In this document: piece after piece, positions 47,901 to 60,525 of the stretch
Layout: each line of letters opens with the position of its first letter
Position numbering within the stretch: position 1 is the stretch's first letter
Assembly: GCA_016647705.1 (NCBI GenBank)
Contig: CM028333.1
Location: 11,305,616-11,369,615 of the forward strand
DNA from: Eucommia ulmoides
Lineage: Eukaryota; Streptophyta; Magnoliopsida; Garryales; Eucommiaceae
Reading direction: 5' to 3'
Length of the DNA stretch: 64,000 nt
Translations under genes and position numbers: made by a program
Notes under the pieces: generated by a model
Told to the model about the DNA's origin: nothing
The model's database searches: none
The model's input: the letters and a program-made list of their open reading frames with translations, nothing else

Positions 47901-49129
47901 CTTTTTTATTTTTTTATTTTTATTTTTTTTGAGATTGGATCTAATTCAAGGTTCTGATGCCATATTGAATAGAATCTATCCTTGTGCTTCTCCCTCTCTT
48001 TGTTTTTCTTCCTGTCCTTTACCTTGTCTCCTTCCTCTATCCCCCCATGTTCTCTCTCTCTTCTCCCCATTACAAATGCACCTGTGTATCTCAAATAACC
48101 TCCATTTGTGGGGTTTATCTTCCATCTCTTCACAGATATATTGTCTTATACAAGTGCTAAAACCCACATGCCTTGCATACTCATCGTAGAAAGCCTATGC
48201 AACATGCTCCGAATTAAACTCGATGCCCACGTATGACACAGCTTCCCCATCCTCATCCTCTCTCCTCTTTCTCTCTCTAAACCCTAAACTCCTTTGGGGT
48301 TTGTTTTTGCGGCGGCTGAGTTCGAGCCCTAAAACCCTAAACTAAACCATCAGATGGGTAAATCAGCCCCCAAAAAAGGGAAAAAAAGCCACCAAGGTTA
48401 ATACAACTCTCCCCCCATGTTCTCTCTTTCTATCCTCTCGCAATTCACTACATGGGTAGCCCACAGACCTCTACTCTTTTTTTTTTTCTTTAATCCACAA
48501 TCACCATCATCTTACCCCTCATTTCACTCTCTAAGATGCAGTCATTTCATGGTCTTCAAAATCCACACTATTGCAATCATCAATTCTACACTATAAATCA
48601 GTCTCCTTGCTGTCAGTGTAGTTTCTTCCATTCTAACCAATAAGGTGTAACAGTTGAAAGGCCTCTAAAAGTCAGGGGTTCTTGCCTGCGGCAAAAACAC
48701 TTGTTTGGAGAGACAACCATTGCTTGTTATGCGATACAACGCATCACTGCTCGCTACAGCGAGCCCCCAGATGTTCGAAGATCGTGCTCCAACGAGCTTC
48801 CCAGCAACCAGATGCTGCTTGATCCGCGCTATCAAGAATATTGCATCCCAGAACCAACTGTGACCCTGAAATGTTGCAGTCCAAGATTGGTGTTCCAAAT
48901 GGACCACTATCTTGAGGGAGCGTACTAGGAAATATACAAAAGGAATATAATATTTCTTTTTGTATATTTTCCATAATGTCATTTCCTCATTTACTTTAGT
49001 GTTTATGCTCTTTTCTTATTGTATTTTGTATTTTCTTTTATTATCCATCTCTTCCCTTGTATAAATAGTGAAGTTTGAATCAATAAAATATACAAGTCAT
49101 TCTCTTATTCTCTATATGATATCTGAGTT
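47901..49129. mobile_element. Composite copia-type fragment inside the TRIM
   Basis: On the left, the minus strand reads an LTR-like end followed by TGGCATCAGAACC (47962-47950), a primer-binding-like site, and an A-rich tail. On the right, the plus strand has a purine tract (TTGAGGGAGCG, about 48914-48924) and an LTR-like piece 48925-49129 with TTGTATAAATAGTGAAG (TATA box) and a TTCTCTTATTCTC end. The two ends face differently, so at least two events are mixed. No coding sequence was recognised. Confidence 0.45.
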
Positions 49130-49257
49130 AAGATTATGAATCTTTTGTTCTCTCTAGTCAAATCATCCGTGCAAGTTGGGGGTTACACATTTCTCATAAT
49201 TATCTCATAATCAAATCATACGTGCAAACCAAGGGTTGCACTTAAGGGCGGTTGTTA

Positions 49258-49328
49258 GATTCCTATCCCACATTGACTATTTGAGAGTTCCCAAACCACT
49301 TAGAACCATATGGTTTTAAGTTGGAACC
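49258..49328 (+). mobile_element. First part of the TRIM right LTR
   Basis: TGTTAGATTCCTATCCC to TTGGAACC. The remaining TCCTAACA is at 60513-60520. Confidence 0.85.
49324..49328. repeat. Target-site duplication GAACC (left)
   Basis: It matches 60508-60512 on the other side of the Tat element. The empty form GGAACCTCCTAA is present at 47888-47899. Confidence 0.9.
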
Positions 49329-49884
49329 TGATGTTGCCAAAAAACTTCGACACGTGTAACGACTCTGCACGTGTCAGAAATCTTTTCACCTTCCTCCTGC
49401 TACTTACAAAACCGTGAGTTTTAATGGGGGACACCGGTGTAGTGTCAACTAAAGAACCTCCGGCATGAGAATAAGTTAATCGGGTATATGAAGAAAGTTG
49501 TACACAGATGGAATCGTAAATATTACCAGTGATATCTACCTTTTTATAGGCTTATAAATATGTTGCCGTTACTTTGGAGAGATCGCCAACTCATTGATAC
49601 GCTCCTAATGACTTCGAAGTCTAGAGAAGACGTTTATGCTGCACTGATCTGTTAGTTCCGTGGCTTTTGACATTGTGAGTTTGAATATACCAAAATAGAG
49701 GCCTCCTTAGGGGGCCTTTAGTCTTGCTCAGAATACCACCGAAGCTACCACCTAAGTGGGCCTGTTATACTTCGGTCCAGATAACCCTTTGGGTTTGTTT
49801 GTTAAGGATCAAAATTCATACCCAATCCGACCCGTTTAAGGCTCGATGCCTATGTCCGTTATGAGCGGGAGTTTTCCTATATTA
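49329..49884 (-). mobile_element. 3' LTR (element sense) of the Tat-lineage element
   Basis: The 556-bp LTR is paired with 59858-60507. It lacks about 95 bp found in the other LTR (around 60148-60270). The outermost bases at the inner end are mutated (ATATTA instead of ATATCA). Confidence 0.9.
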
Positions 49885-50035
49885 TTTGTCCTTTTGACTT
49901 TTGCGACGATTCGAGATAAGAGAGGCAAAATATCATTTCTAATATCTTGTAAGTTCTTATCTTATCTTAATCCTTCAGTAGTACTTCTATTCTTCATATT
50001 TCTTTGCATTGTGATTGGTGTTTGTCTTATCGTAC

Positions 50036-53000
50036 AATGTCATTGAGTCAATCGAATAGCCCTGCCGAAGTTGGTTTGTCGTTAAATCCTATAATGGAAT
50101 AGATGACGATGACTTAGACTACTCTACCCTTTAATCCCTTAGAAGACACAAAAGATCATGGTGCCAGCAAATTTCCATAGAAATGACATTAATCATTTAG
50201 GGAGTAATATAACATTCCTTTATCGGTATCGATTAGGGTTCCGTCTAAGAACGATCGCCCTCATAATGCTAAAGAAAATTAAATATTCCTTTATCTATGG
50301 ATGTTTGAGTATGGACACACTTTTCCTTTTTCCCCATTCCTTCGTAATCGTTTTCGCCAACTAGAGATTACTCCTGCCCAGTTAACCCTGAATAGTTTTC
50401 ACCAAATTATGGGAGCTATGACCTATGCTAGAATAAATGAAAAACCCCTTACTATTGATACAATTAGGAGTATTGGACACCTAAAATTCCTCACCAATAC
50501 CCAAAGGTATTACCTTTCGATTCCCCAAAAGTTTTCGTTTCTCACCGATCGTCCAGCTAAAGTAAAAGACTGGCAACCATGGTATCTCTTCTTATCTGGT
50601 GATTGAGAATTCTTTCTTGAAGAGATGGGGTAGCCCTCAATTGTGCCGAAGCGCTTCAATACCCCAAGTAATTTCCCATCTATCACTCACTTAACAGTCT
50701 GTTTCTTGCTTGAAATTTTGTTTAAGTGATATTAATCTCTTTCCTAGGATTTCAAATGTAGGTGATAGTCTTTGTCGATATCTTGGCCTCACATCCAAAA
50801 TCAAGGAAGAATTGGAAAGATCATTGGTCCCAGCAGTGCGTCCTTATAAAGAATTAACTCATCATCTATTTGACAAGCCTGAAATGGATCTATCTCGCTT
50901 CAACAAATTGGCCAAACTCCAAATAGGCAAAAAGAAAAGGAAAAGGCCAGCCAAAAAACTCGCCAAGAAGACTGGTAAGTCATCAACCCAACCTACATCC
51001 AATACTGCCACCTGTCCAGCGACCTCACATCCTTCTGAGACTCCAGCTATCCCAAAAGTCCATTGACTAGTCCTCCATGTTAAACCAGATGCTATGATGT
51101 CAGATGATGATTCTTAGCCTTTAAGTGTGTACGTAGGCGGAGATTAATTTCAGTTACAGTATAGCCCCCTGATAGCTCCTAGTGTGCAAGCACATGTGGG
51201 ACCCGAATCTGCTTCAAGTTCAGCAGACATTCCTATTGCCGATCCTCCATCAGTCATCGATCTTCCCCAACCCCTGCTCCCAGTCAGAGGACTTCCAGCC
51301 GACGAGGTATGACGAAACAACAAATGTGCCAATTCGTTGACGAGGTTGGGCCTTCTGTCCAATGACGTTATGCTATTTTTTATGATGCCATCAAGTTTCT
51401 TTACGAACAGTCCTAGGACAAAGACAAGAAGAGGGCTGAGGGTCGAAACAGGTCTGAGATATTTCGAATGGTGACCTGCGCTCTTCTCCAGGTACAACTC
51501 TTATTACTTTTTTTTTTGAATTTTGCAAATTGATTGGTTGATCTTTCTGTTAATGGTTTTATTGTCATATATGCACATATCCTCTGCCTTGGTCAATTGT
51601 ACTGAGGATAAAAATGAACTGGATGCCCAGCTGATGCACCAGATGACTGAGTTCAGCAAACTAGAGAAAAATAACCAAGCCTTGCAGAATGAAAAGCTGA
51701 GCCTAGCTACAGATCTTGCACTAGCTAGATCTTCTCAAGAGAAGTATAAGGTTGAGTTACATTCTGCTAATGAACAAAGGGAAGCCCTCCAAAAAAGCAA
51801 TGCACTCTTTTTCTCAGAGAATAACGAGCTTAGAATAGAGATTACAACTGTTAGAGGAGAGTGGTTGTCTTTGAGGGATGAAGCTCGCACCTTATTTGAA
51901 GAACTCAGATCATCTCGCTTAATAATATAACAAAAGGATATTAATGTAAAGGATAAGGATGCTGCCCTCTAGACCAAGGACGATGTGTTTCAGGAGAAAG
52001 ATATCGTCTTTCAGCAACTACAATCCGAAAAAGATCGCCCGATGGCCGAGTATCAAAGGAATTCTCTGATTTAGACCTTTCTTTCTTGGCGTCAGAGCTT
52101 GAGGACGATCCGGTAGGAGAAAACGCTGAAGGTGGAAAAGATGTGGTTGGTGAAGATGAAAAAGAATTACCCACATTGGTAGCTGGGGTGCTAGAGGAGA
52201 GCTCAGTGCAGACCCTGAACCAAGCCTCTGCAGCTGACGTTTCTGCTGTGCTGATGTTAAATCAACTAAACGTCACTGATCAGAGCACCACTCTCTTAAC
52301 TATCATTTCAAATTTTCTTTTTGCATGTCTGTAATTAATTTTTTAGTAATGATGACACTTTACCATCATGACTTGTATATGAACAGTAACCGCCGTTTTA
52401 AGTTCCAAGAATTTGTGATAATTGTAGTACGCATTCATCGGTATATGTTATTTACTCATTTAATGCATACTTTTCGACGCTTCATTTTATTATATCTCTT
52501 TATTTGTTTGGCTATTTAAAGCCAAAGCAAGAATTTGGAAATTCTTCACAAACTCAAATGCTCTATTTTGAATTCTTGAATTTTTGTTTCCATACTGTCT
52601 GCAACCATGCATCCCCTTCATGGACTAAGCCTTATTCTTTTGAGATAATTCAATTAGAGAGAAGTGTCGAGATAGAATTTGGAGATCGCTTTCGCTCCCT
52701 AATGACGGTGGCAAAAATAGCTATGGATGAACACCCTTGTCTGCGTGCCCATAAGAAGGCTTCCGTTGTCTTCTCTGCCATGGAAGCAACACATTTCAAA
52801 GAGACCTCATGTATTTATGAACTTAGAAAAGAGGTAAAATGAATTGAGTGGAGCAAGAGAGATCTGGCCATTGACTTTCACTATCATAAGCTCTTCACTG
52901 ATACCGTCAAGGCGAAAAGGGACAAACTCCTGGAGAAGAATGAATTCAAGAAGGTCAAGATCTGTGATTTAACTAACAAACTCAGCAAATATGAGGATCA

Positions 53001-53066
53001 TGCCTTCTACTTCTCTAACTCAGATTCAGAGGATCTGAGTTTGCCTATTTCTCCAGAGTCGGAATA
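50036..53066 (+). pseudogene. Antisense ORF region of the Tat element, broken
   Basis: Between integrase and LTR, on the strand opposite to gag-pol, several frames line up: MSLSQSNSPAEVGLS (50036), then FPFSPFLRNRFRQLEITPAQ and NSFHQIMGAMTYARI (50320-50440), KIKEELERSLVPAVRPYK with a basic KKKRKRPAKKLAKK segment (50790-50970), a long Leu/Glu/Lys coiled coil (51600-51920), and a final SDSEDLSLPISPESE (53020-53066). The second segment resembles the putative gypsy-type transposon domain (PF04195-like), reported as antisense ORFs in Tat/Ogre/Retand elements. GT-AG joints between pieces are possible. Stops in the first 250 bp and elsewhere show it is dead here. Its role in the family is unknown. 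Confidence 0.65.
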
Positions 53067-53739
53067 AATCTCCATTTTCAACCCCGATTAAAGATGAAGA
53101 AGAAAAATTTTCCTTGTCCATTTTATTTTATTTTGAATGATCAGTCTTATTTTTGTTCTTGAAAATTGTATATCTGTTTCTCTTCTTGTTTGCTGTAACC
53201 ATGTACCGTGTATCCCCGTTTTTCATGAATGAAAATATATGGGATTCTTGATATAATCTTGATTCTTGATCTCATATTGTTTTATTAGCTTATTCTAGTG
53301 CTCTAGTTCACCCCTGCCTGCCCTCCTTCATAACTAGATTAAAAAAGTTGAACTAATTATGAACTATCTGTTAGGCTTATGACAGTATGTTGAATCGATA
53401 CAATTTCTTAGTTATAGAAAAAATTCCAATAGATAACCAGTCTCAATCCTACTAGTAAGGTAAGTTTATGGGTACTTCATATGGATGGACTTGGTGACAT
53501 CAAATAGATAATGGAAATGAAGTTCTTTTTGAGTCGTAAGTGCCTCGAACAACGTCAACCAAAGTTGAGTTGTTCTGTATTATGGACATTTGCCAGGGTA
53601 AGTAACGAAAACCAACTAGAGCGAAGCTTGAGTTGCAAACTGAAGTGCTTATTCAAAATCTGGTCAGATGACGTTGGGCTGAGGTGTCTGGAGGACATGC
53701 GCAGTTTCAAGTCGGACCATTGCTCTGAATTAGCAAACT
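53067..53739. other. Non-coding spacer of the Tat element
   Basis: No domain or repeat was recognised. Confidence 0.5.
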
Positions 53740-54268
53740 CATTTGGTTGATGGGCCGAGGTGCCCAGTTAAATGCTGAGCTACCCAGTTAAATACTGAGC
53801 TTACATGCTTAGTTAAACTCTGAGTTAGAAAACTTAGTTGTTTGCGGGGTTGAGATGCCTAGTTTAGTGCTAAGCTTACATGCTCAGTTAAACTCTGAAT
53901 TAGAGAACTCAGTTGTTTGTTGGGCTGAGGAGCCCAATTAAGTGTTGAGTGTACATACTCAATTAAACTCTGAGTTAGAGAACTCAGTTGTTTGCTGGGC
54001 TGAGGAGCCCAGTTAAGTGTTGATCTTACATGCACAATTAAACTCTAAGTTAGAGAACTCAATTGTTCGCTGGGCTGAAGTACCCAATTAAGTGTTGAGC
54101 TTACATGCTCAATTAAACTCCAAGTTAGAGAACTCAGTTTTTTGCTAGGTTGAGGTGTCCAGTTAAGTGCTGAGCGTACATACTCAGCTAAACTCTGATT
54201 TAGAGAACTCAATTGTTCGCTGGGCTGAGGTACCCAGTTAAGTGCTGAGCTTACATGCTCATCTATCT
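53740..54268. repeat. 75-bp tandem repeats, about seven copies
   Basis: The unit contains TTAGAGAACTCAGTTGTTTG, GGGCTGAGGAGCCCA and GAGCTTACATGCTC. Anchor TAGAGAACTC occurs at 53901, 53976 and 54051, so the period is exactly 75. Each unit holds three short palindromes. Because 75 is a multiple of 3, a minus-strand frame (54371-54045) stays open and encodes a 25-residue repeat (SSALNWVPQPSEQLSSL core). Confidence 0.9.
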
Positions 54269-54689
54269 GTGGCGTACTTATTTTCAGTCGTTGAGTGTTT
54301 AAAAAATGCCAAAACATAATAATGCAATGGTTGCAAATTTGAAGGATAGAAAATTTATTTTCTCTATTCAAAGTGTTTTATCAAAACAAAAGAGAATAAT
54401 TTCAAAATACCAAATAGAAATTTAGAAAAAATGATCAAGAATTCATACGAAATACTTGTGGAGATGGGAGATGTTCCAGGGTCTGGGGATAGCTACTCCG
54501 TCAAGATATTCAAGTAAATAGGTGCCTGGTCTATTTACTTTAGTTAGACGGTAAGGGCTTTCCCAGTTTGGAGCCAACTTTCATAGGCGAGCTTCTGGAC
54601 GATGAGGCATTACCCTCTGAAGTACCAGGTCGCCTACAGTGAAGTATCGTGGATAGACTGCATGATTGAATATTCGTGCCATATTTGAC

Positions 54690-55640
54690 TTGTAAGATGC
54701 CATTCGCATCAGTTCCCTGTCTCGCTTCTCTTCGAGCTGGTCCATTCTTTATTTACCACCAGGTTGATCGTATCATCTCTTCTGGATGGCATCCCTATCT
54801 CCACTAGAACGTCAGCTTCAGTTTCATAAGTTAAGAAGAAAGAAGTTTCTCCAGTTATAGACGTTGGGGTGGTACGGTGAGCCCATAATACTCCAGGGAG
54901 TTCTCCACCCACGTTCCTTTAGCAACGTCTAATCATTTCTTGAGCGAATTTTTGATGGAACGGTTTGTCACCTCTGCTTGCCCTTTAGCTTGTGGATATG
55001 CTGAACTGGACGTCTGATATTGAATCTTTAACTCAATGTACATCCAAGCTAATTTACCATCGATAAAAAATGTCCTATTATCAGAAATGAGAACTGCAGG
55101 TATGCCAAAACGACAGACGATATTTTTCCAAAAAAAATATTCACTTCGTTCTCTCCCAATGTTGTCAATGCTTCCACTTCGACCCATTTGGTGAAATAAT
55201 CAATTACCACCAGTAGTTACTTTTTGTTTCTAGATGCTGGTGCAAACGGACCCAATACATCCATCCCCTATTGAGAAAATGGCCATGGGCTGATTATTGT
55301 TGTTTGTTATTGAGCAGGAACTTTGATATCGTTGGAGAATTGTTGACACTTGTCACACTTTCTGACATACTCTTGCACGTTAATACACATGGTTGGCAAG
55401 TAATATTCCACTCTCGGCACTTTGTGTACCAAGGTTCTACCCCCTTGGTGGTTCCCACAAACTCCTTCATGTATTTCTTGCAAGACATAGTTTGCTTCTT
55501 TTGGTCATATAAACAAAACAACAATGGATAGGAAAAAGATCGTCTATACAATTTATCATTGGTTAACACGTACCTTGATGATTTGTATACGACTTTCCTC
55601 GTGGTATCCTTGTCCTCTGGTAGAACCCCCTCTTTCAAGT
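54690..55640 (-). pseudogene. Integrase of the Tat element
   Basis: Frames at 55638-55294 (VYKSSRYVLTNDKLYRRSF, KKYMKEFVGTTKG, CREWNITCQPC), 55187-54933 (FGIPAVLISDNRTFF, YPQAKGQAEVTNRSIKN) and 54912-54709 (ELPGVLWAHRTTPTSITGET, FFLTYETEADVLVEIGMPS) together make up an integrase with Zn-binding part, core and GPY-type end. Core Asp (SDN) and Glu (QAEVTN) are present. Frameshifts separate the pieces. Confidence 0.88.
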
Positions 55641-55889
55641 ACTGAACTATAGGGGTCCTCCAATCTTCTTCTTTATCCAGCTGGCCTATGTACGCACATT
55701 GGCTAACTGGGGCGACAACAAACTATTGATCAAGGAATTCTACCAGTTCAGATTTCTGATCAATCCCCAAAGTAGAGTCTAATACAGATAAGGCATCTGC
55801 CTTGGTGTTCTTAGCCTGTAGGATGGCTTCAAAGTTGCAGCTCTAGAATAGGGAGGTCAACTATTTCACTTTTTAAGCGTAATGTCGCA

Positions 55890-56480
55890 ACTTCTCTCAA
55901 TTAATGATGAACAATTTATTTATTTGGTTGACCACCAATTGGGAGTCTAATTTTACCTCCAACTGTTGGGCCCCCATTTCATTTACAAGAGCTAACCCAA
56001 TAATTAAAATTTCGTATTCAGTTTCATTGTTGGAGGTCTGAAAACAGAGTTGTACCACTTTTTCAAGCTGATCTCCTATGAGCGTTTGTAGAACTGTTCC
56101 TACACCATACCCCTTCATGTGTGAAGCACCATCGACCTATAACTTCCATGGAGCAACGGATAAAGAAGTGGCTTCCTCGTTCAATGAAGGGGTCAGTTCA
56201 ACAATGAAGTTAGCTAGAGCTTGTCCTTTGATTGGTACCCTAGGCTTGTACTTGATGAAGAATTCACCTAGTTCTTCAACCCATTTCATAAGGCGACCAT
56301 AAGATTTTGGCCTGTGCATTACCACTCGGAGTAGGTACGAGGTCAACACATTAATTACATGCGCCTAAAAATATGGTCTGAGCTTTCGTGCTGCAGTTAC
56401 CAGAGCCAAGGCCATCTTCTCCAACTCCATATAATAAGTTTCTACTAGAACCAACGATTTGTTGATGTAGTAAACCAATC
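55890..56480 (-). pseudogene. RNase H of the Tat element
   Basis: The upstream frame reads RPKSYGRLMKWVEELGEFFI, RVPIKGQALANFIVELTPS. The downstream one, after the GYGVGTVLQT start, has SNNETEYEILIIGLALVNEM and LEVKLDSQLVVNQIN. This second, archaeal-type RNase H segment is typical of the Tat/Athila side of Ty3/gypsy. Stops at 55896 and 56120 break it. Confidence 0.8.
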
Positions 56481-56658
56481 ATTTTCCTCCTGCGAGTTCT
56501 TGAACCAGTTCAGCACTCACTGCTACAGGTATCACTGCCAAATAAAGGCTCAGCTCTTCTCCTGGATTTGCTTTGGCCAACGTCTCTACTGAGCCCAAGT
56601 ATTTTTTAATGGATTGAAGGGCATGCTCACAGTTATCATCCCACTGAAAGGTTTTATT

Positions 56659-57380
56659 TCATTTCAAAATCTTGAAGAAAGGAACACACATATCATTAAA
56701 TGTCGAGATGAATCTGTTTAACATTGCTAATCTACCAGTCAACACCTGGACTTCTCTTATAGTTGCAGGAAATTTTAGATTTTTAACAGCTTCTATTTGC
56801 CCAGAATCCACCATGATGCCAAACTGGTTAACCACAAAACCCAGAAACTTGCCAAATGTGACACAAAAAATGCACTTTTCAGGGTTCAACTTCATGTTAT
56901 ACTTTCTTAGAACAATGAAAGCCTCGGCTACATGGCTGAGGTGATATTCCTATATGGAACTTTTGACGAGCATGTCGTCTATATAGACCTCTATGGTGGC
57001 CCCAATTTGATCTTAAAAAATATGGTTCACTAATCGCTGGTAAGTAGCTCATGTATTTTTCAAACTAAATGGCATTACCTTATAGCAATAAGTACTTTTA
57101 GCGTAATGAATGACATTTCTTTCTCATCCTGATGATCCATACAAATTTGATTGTATCATGCATAAGCATCCATCATGGTCAAGCGTTGGTACCCAGCTGC
57201 AGCATCAACTATTTGGTCTATTCTCGACATCGGATAACAGTCTTTCAGGCATGCTTGATCAAGATCAGTGAAGTCCACACACATTTTCCACTTCCCATTT
57301 TTCTTTTTAACTAGGATTGGATTGGCTAACCATCATGGGTACATTACTTCTCTTATGTGACCAACAGAGAACAGTCTCTT
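56659..57380 (-). pseudogene. Reverse transcriptase of the Tat element
   Basis: Readable in pieces: NPSLVKKKNGKWKMCVDFTD, SRIDQIVDAAAGYQ, YNQICMDHQDEKEMSFIT, the active-site IEVYIDDMLVKS (about 56960-56995), LNPEKCIFCVTFGKFLGFVV and the PATIREVQVLTGRLAMLNRF block. Frameshifts and stops occur between these segments. Confidence 0.85.
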
Positions 57381-57733
57381 CACTTCGGCTTCAATTACTT
57401 GCTCTTTCTCAAGACTGAAGGTTCTCTTTTTCTGTCGTACTAGAGGGTATGACCTAGAAATATTCAAGCGATGTACCACAATGTCTGGACTAATTCCTTC
57501 CATATCTTCAGAAGCCTAGGCGAAAATGTCCAGGTTCTTTTGGAGCAGCTCGTTGATCTCTTTGGCCTCAGTCTGGCTTAATGATTCTCCAATCATAAGC
57601 TTCTGAGCCCCTTTATTAAAGGTGATCTATTTTACTTGCTCGGCGGGCTGGATTACACTTGGATGTTCCTTGAAATCGACAACTTCTTCTACTGAGCTTG
57701 TTAGGGGAATTGCTCCCTAGACCTTCTTGATTG

Positions 57734-58110
57734 CTATAAGGGCGCACCCCTGCCCTTTATTACTATGATAAAACATTGTCTTGAGGCTACCTGGTCACCT
57801 CTTATTACTGCCACAGAACCGTCCCTTGTGTATTTGACACATTGGTGGTACATTGATGCAACAACCTTCATTGCATGTAACCATGGACGACCAAAAATTG
57901 CATTGTAAGGTGACGCTGAGTCCACCACCATGAACTCCGTGGCTTTCGTGTATTCTCATTCCTCTTTGTTAGAGGTGATATACAAAGTGATCTTTCCATA
58001 TGGGGATGTGAGATCGCCATTGAATCCCACCTTAACAGTTTGCATAGAATTAACGTTAGAACTTGGTATTCCCATCTGCTTTGGAGTAATAACAAAAATA
58101 ATATTAGCAA
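57734..58110 (-). pseudogene. Protease-linked region of the Tat element
   Basis: MVVDSASPYNAIFGRPWLH, KVVASMYHQCVKYTRDG and IRGDQVASRQC form the conserved stretch after the protease in Tat/Athila-type polyproteins. The active-site DTG segment upstream is not readable. Confidence 0.7.
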
Positions 58111-58668
58111 AACTACAGTTATCGATCAAGGTCCGTCTTACCTGGAAACTGGATATCTACGGAGTAAGACCAGTGCATCCTCATGTAAGTGAAGAACCCC
58201 TTTGCAATCTTCCTCCGAAAAAAGTAATGATTAGTCCCGGATTCGTTGTCACCACCATTGCTTCTCTAAAGCACCGTTCCAATGCTGCTTCGCTTACCTT
58301 CCTTTTTCATTCTCGATTGGACTCTCCAATGGTTAGCTCAGCAGAAATTATCAGAAAGATTACTTTACGATTCTCTTTGGGATGCTCTTTTTTTTCGTTC
58401 TCTCGTATTGTTCCTTATATCGGCCTTCATTTTTGGGCCTTTTCTTATCCCTTGGGCATTCTTATAGGTAATCACGTAGCTTACCCATATCAGCTAAACA
58501 TTTGATCTCTTTTTTGAGCTCTCAGTAATCATCCGTATTGTGCCCATGATCCCTATGGAAATGACAATACTTAAACCTGTTCTTCCTATTGGATTTGGTG
58601 GTTTGCTTGGGAGGCTATTGAATTACTTCAGGAATGCATATCTCATGCAGAATTCTTGAGATCGGCAT

Positions 58669-59844
58669 TCACAGACCAGGTAAGTTTGGCCCTTGGCGAG
58701 CTTCTGATATGGAATTCGAACTTCTTGCTCGATCTTTACGCCTATCCGCTGTGTTAGCTTTCGCCTTGCTACCATCCTTCTCACCTTGTCTGGGGTGATC
58801 TTTGAAAGATCTCTTACCTTCTTTAGCGAGTTTGATGTCCTCCAATTTCATGTAGGGTTTGGCTTTTTCCATAAACTCTTACATGTTCTGGGGACTCTTC
58901 TTGGTTAAAGAGTCTTGAAAATTGCCAGGATGTAACCCTGAGGTAAACGCATTAATGATGAGGTTGGTATCACAACTCTCAATGCATGTTAATTCCTATT
59001 TGAATTGACTCATTTATTGGCGCAGAGTTTCTCATTTCTCTTGATACAAGGCGAGTAGAAAATAAGGACCCTTCATTAACCTTTGACAGGTTATGAAACG
59101 GTTGATAAATATTTTTTCGAACTCTTTGACCGACGTGATAAAGTTTGGAGGAAGCGTATGCAACCATTCGAGGGTTGAGCCCTTCAATATGGTAGCAAAA
59201 GCTCTACAAAGAGTGGAGTCACTTGAACCATAAAGATTTATTACGTGCTCGAATTGGAGGATATGGTCCATAGGATCTTCTCTCCCATCGTACTTCTCGA
59301 ACTTTGTGGGATCAAACTTTTTAGAGAGCGGGACAACTAGGATATCTGGTGAGAAAGGCATCTTAGTGCCTTTCAACAGTGTGTCCAGTTCATCCAAAGG
59401 TTGGCCTCTTTCTATTTTACTTCTAATCTGTTGATGTGAATCAACAATCTCAGTTCAGCTGTAGATTATTCTCTTTGGCTGACGACTTATATCTTCTTGA
59501 GCAGGTCGTTCCTCATAAGACTGAGGATTAACATAACTAGGAGACCCTACTTCCTCTCCAACTTCATGGTTAGCTGCAGGAGATTGCGATCTGCTGCCAG
59601 CTATTATTCTCACCATATATTTGATCATCTCAACCATCTCATCCACCTTTGCAGTTAAAGCATCAATTTTTGTATCAGTGTTTAGCACGGTCAATGGGGG
59701 ATCAGCCTGAACCCCCCATGTTGTTCCACTAGAGTTTCTGCATCGGATGGTAGCGGCAAGTCGTTGCTTCGACTCGTTGTTGCCGCTCTTGTTCTTAACT
59801 GCTTTATAGCCATGACAAAAAGCTTTTACGTTAGCGTTTTCCAT
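58669..59844 (-). pseudogene. Gag of the Tat element
   Basis: The ATG at 59844 (MENANVKAFCHGYK) directly follows the primer site. Then come KIDALTAKVDEMVEMIKYMV, the retrotransposon gag block (FDPTKFEKYDGREDPMDHIL, STLEWLHTLPPNFI, FEKIFINRF at 59397-59032) and a basic tail (58872-58669). Stops at 59455 and 59030 break it. Confidence 0.85.
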
Positions 59845-59857
59845 AGACGACGCCAAA
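59845..59857 (-). other. Primer-binding site of the Tat element
   Basis: The minus strand reads TTTGGCGTCGTCT between LTR and the gag ATG. It resembles the TTTGGCGCCGTC site usual in this lineage. The matching tRNA cannot be fixed by eye. Confidence 0.6.
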
Positions 59858-60507
59858 TGATGTTGCCAAAAAATCTTCGACACGTGTAACGACTCCGCAT
59901 GTGCTAGAAATCTCTTTTCTTTTCTCCTGCTACCTGTAAAATCGTGAGTTCTAATGGGGGACATTGGTGTGGTGTCAGACAAAGAACCTCCGGTGTGAGA
60001 ATAAGTTAATCTGGTATATGGAGAAAGTTGTATATAGATTGAATTGTAAATATTACTAGTGATATCTACCTTTTTATAGGCTCATAGATATGTTGTTGTT
60101 ACTTTAGGTAGATCGCCAACTCATTGATACGTTCCTAACGGCTTGGAAGATAACCAATATCCCAATGATCTTGGGGGAAGATCTCTATAATGGTTCCCAT
60201 TAATTATGGGCCGTTACAATCAATCTGGCTTATCTCCTTAAGTGTAGGAGAGTCATTCATGTCGGGCTGATCTATTAGTTCCTTGGCCTTTGACACTGTG
60301 GGTTTGAATATTCCTAAATATGGGCCCCCTTATGGGGCCATTAGTCTTACTAAGAAGACCGCCGAAGCTACCACCTAAGTGGGCCTATTATGCTTTGGTT
60401 TAGATAACCCATTGGGTCTATTGGTTATGGATCAAAATTCATACCCGATTCGACCTGTTTAAAGCTCAATGCCTATGTCACTTATGGGTGGGATTTTTCC
60501 CATATCA
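59858..60507 (-). mobile_element. 5' LTR (element sense) of the Tat-lineage element
   Basis: The 650-bp LTR runs, on the plus strand, TGATGTTGCC to CCATATCA. With 49329-49884 it brackets an 11.2-kb element, flanked by GAACC on both sides. Confidence 0.92.
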
Positions 60508-60525
60508 GAACCTCCTAACAAGAAA

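Larger units (their letters stand above)
38716..60520 (+). mobile_element. TRIM element in the PLAC8 intron, split by nested insertions
   Basis: The left LTR is 38716-38768 plus 47844-47900 (TGTTAAATTCC to GGAACCTCCTAATA). The right LTR is 49258-49328 plus 60513-60520 (TGTTAGATTCC to CCTCCTAACA). The remaining internal part is 49130-49257: TGATATCTGAGTT (decayed Met-tRNA primer site), no coding capacity, and a purine tract AAGGGCGG before the right LTR. Target duplication AGAAA is perfect. Insertions: 38769-47838 in the left LTR, 49329-60507 in the right LTR, and a composite copia-type piece at 47901-49129. Without them the element is only about 320 bp. Confidence 0.88.
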
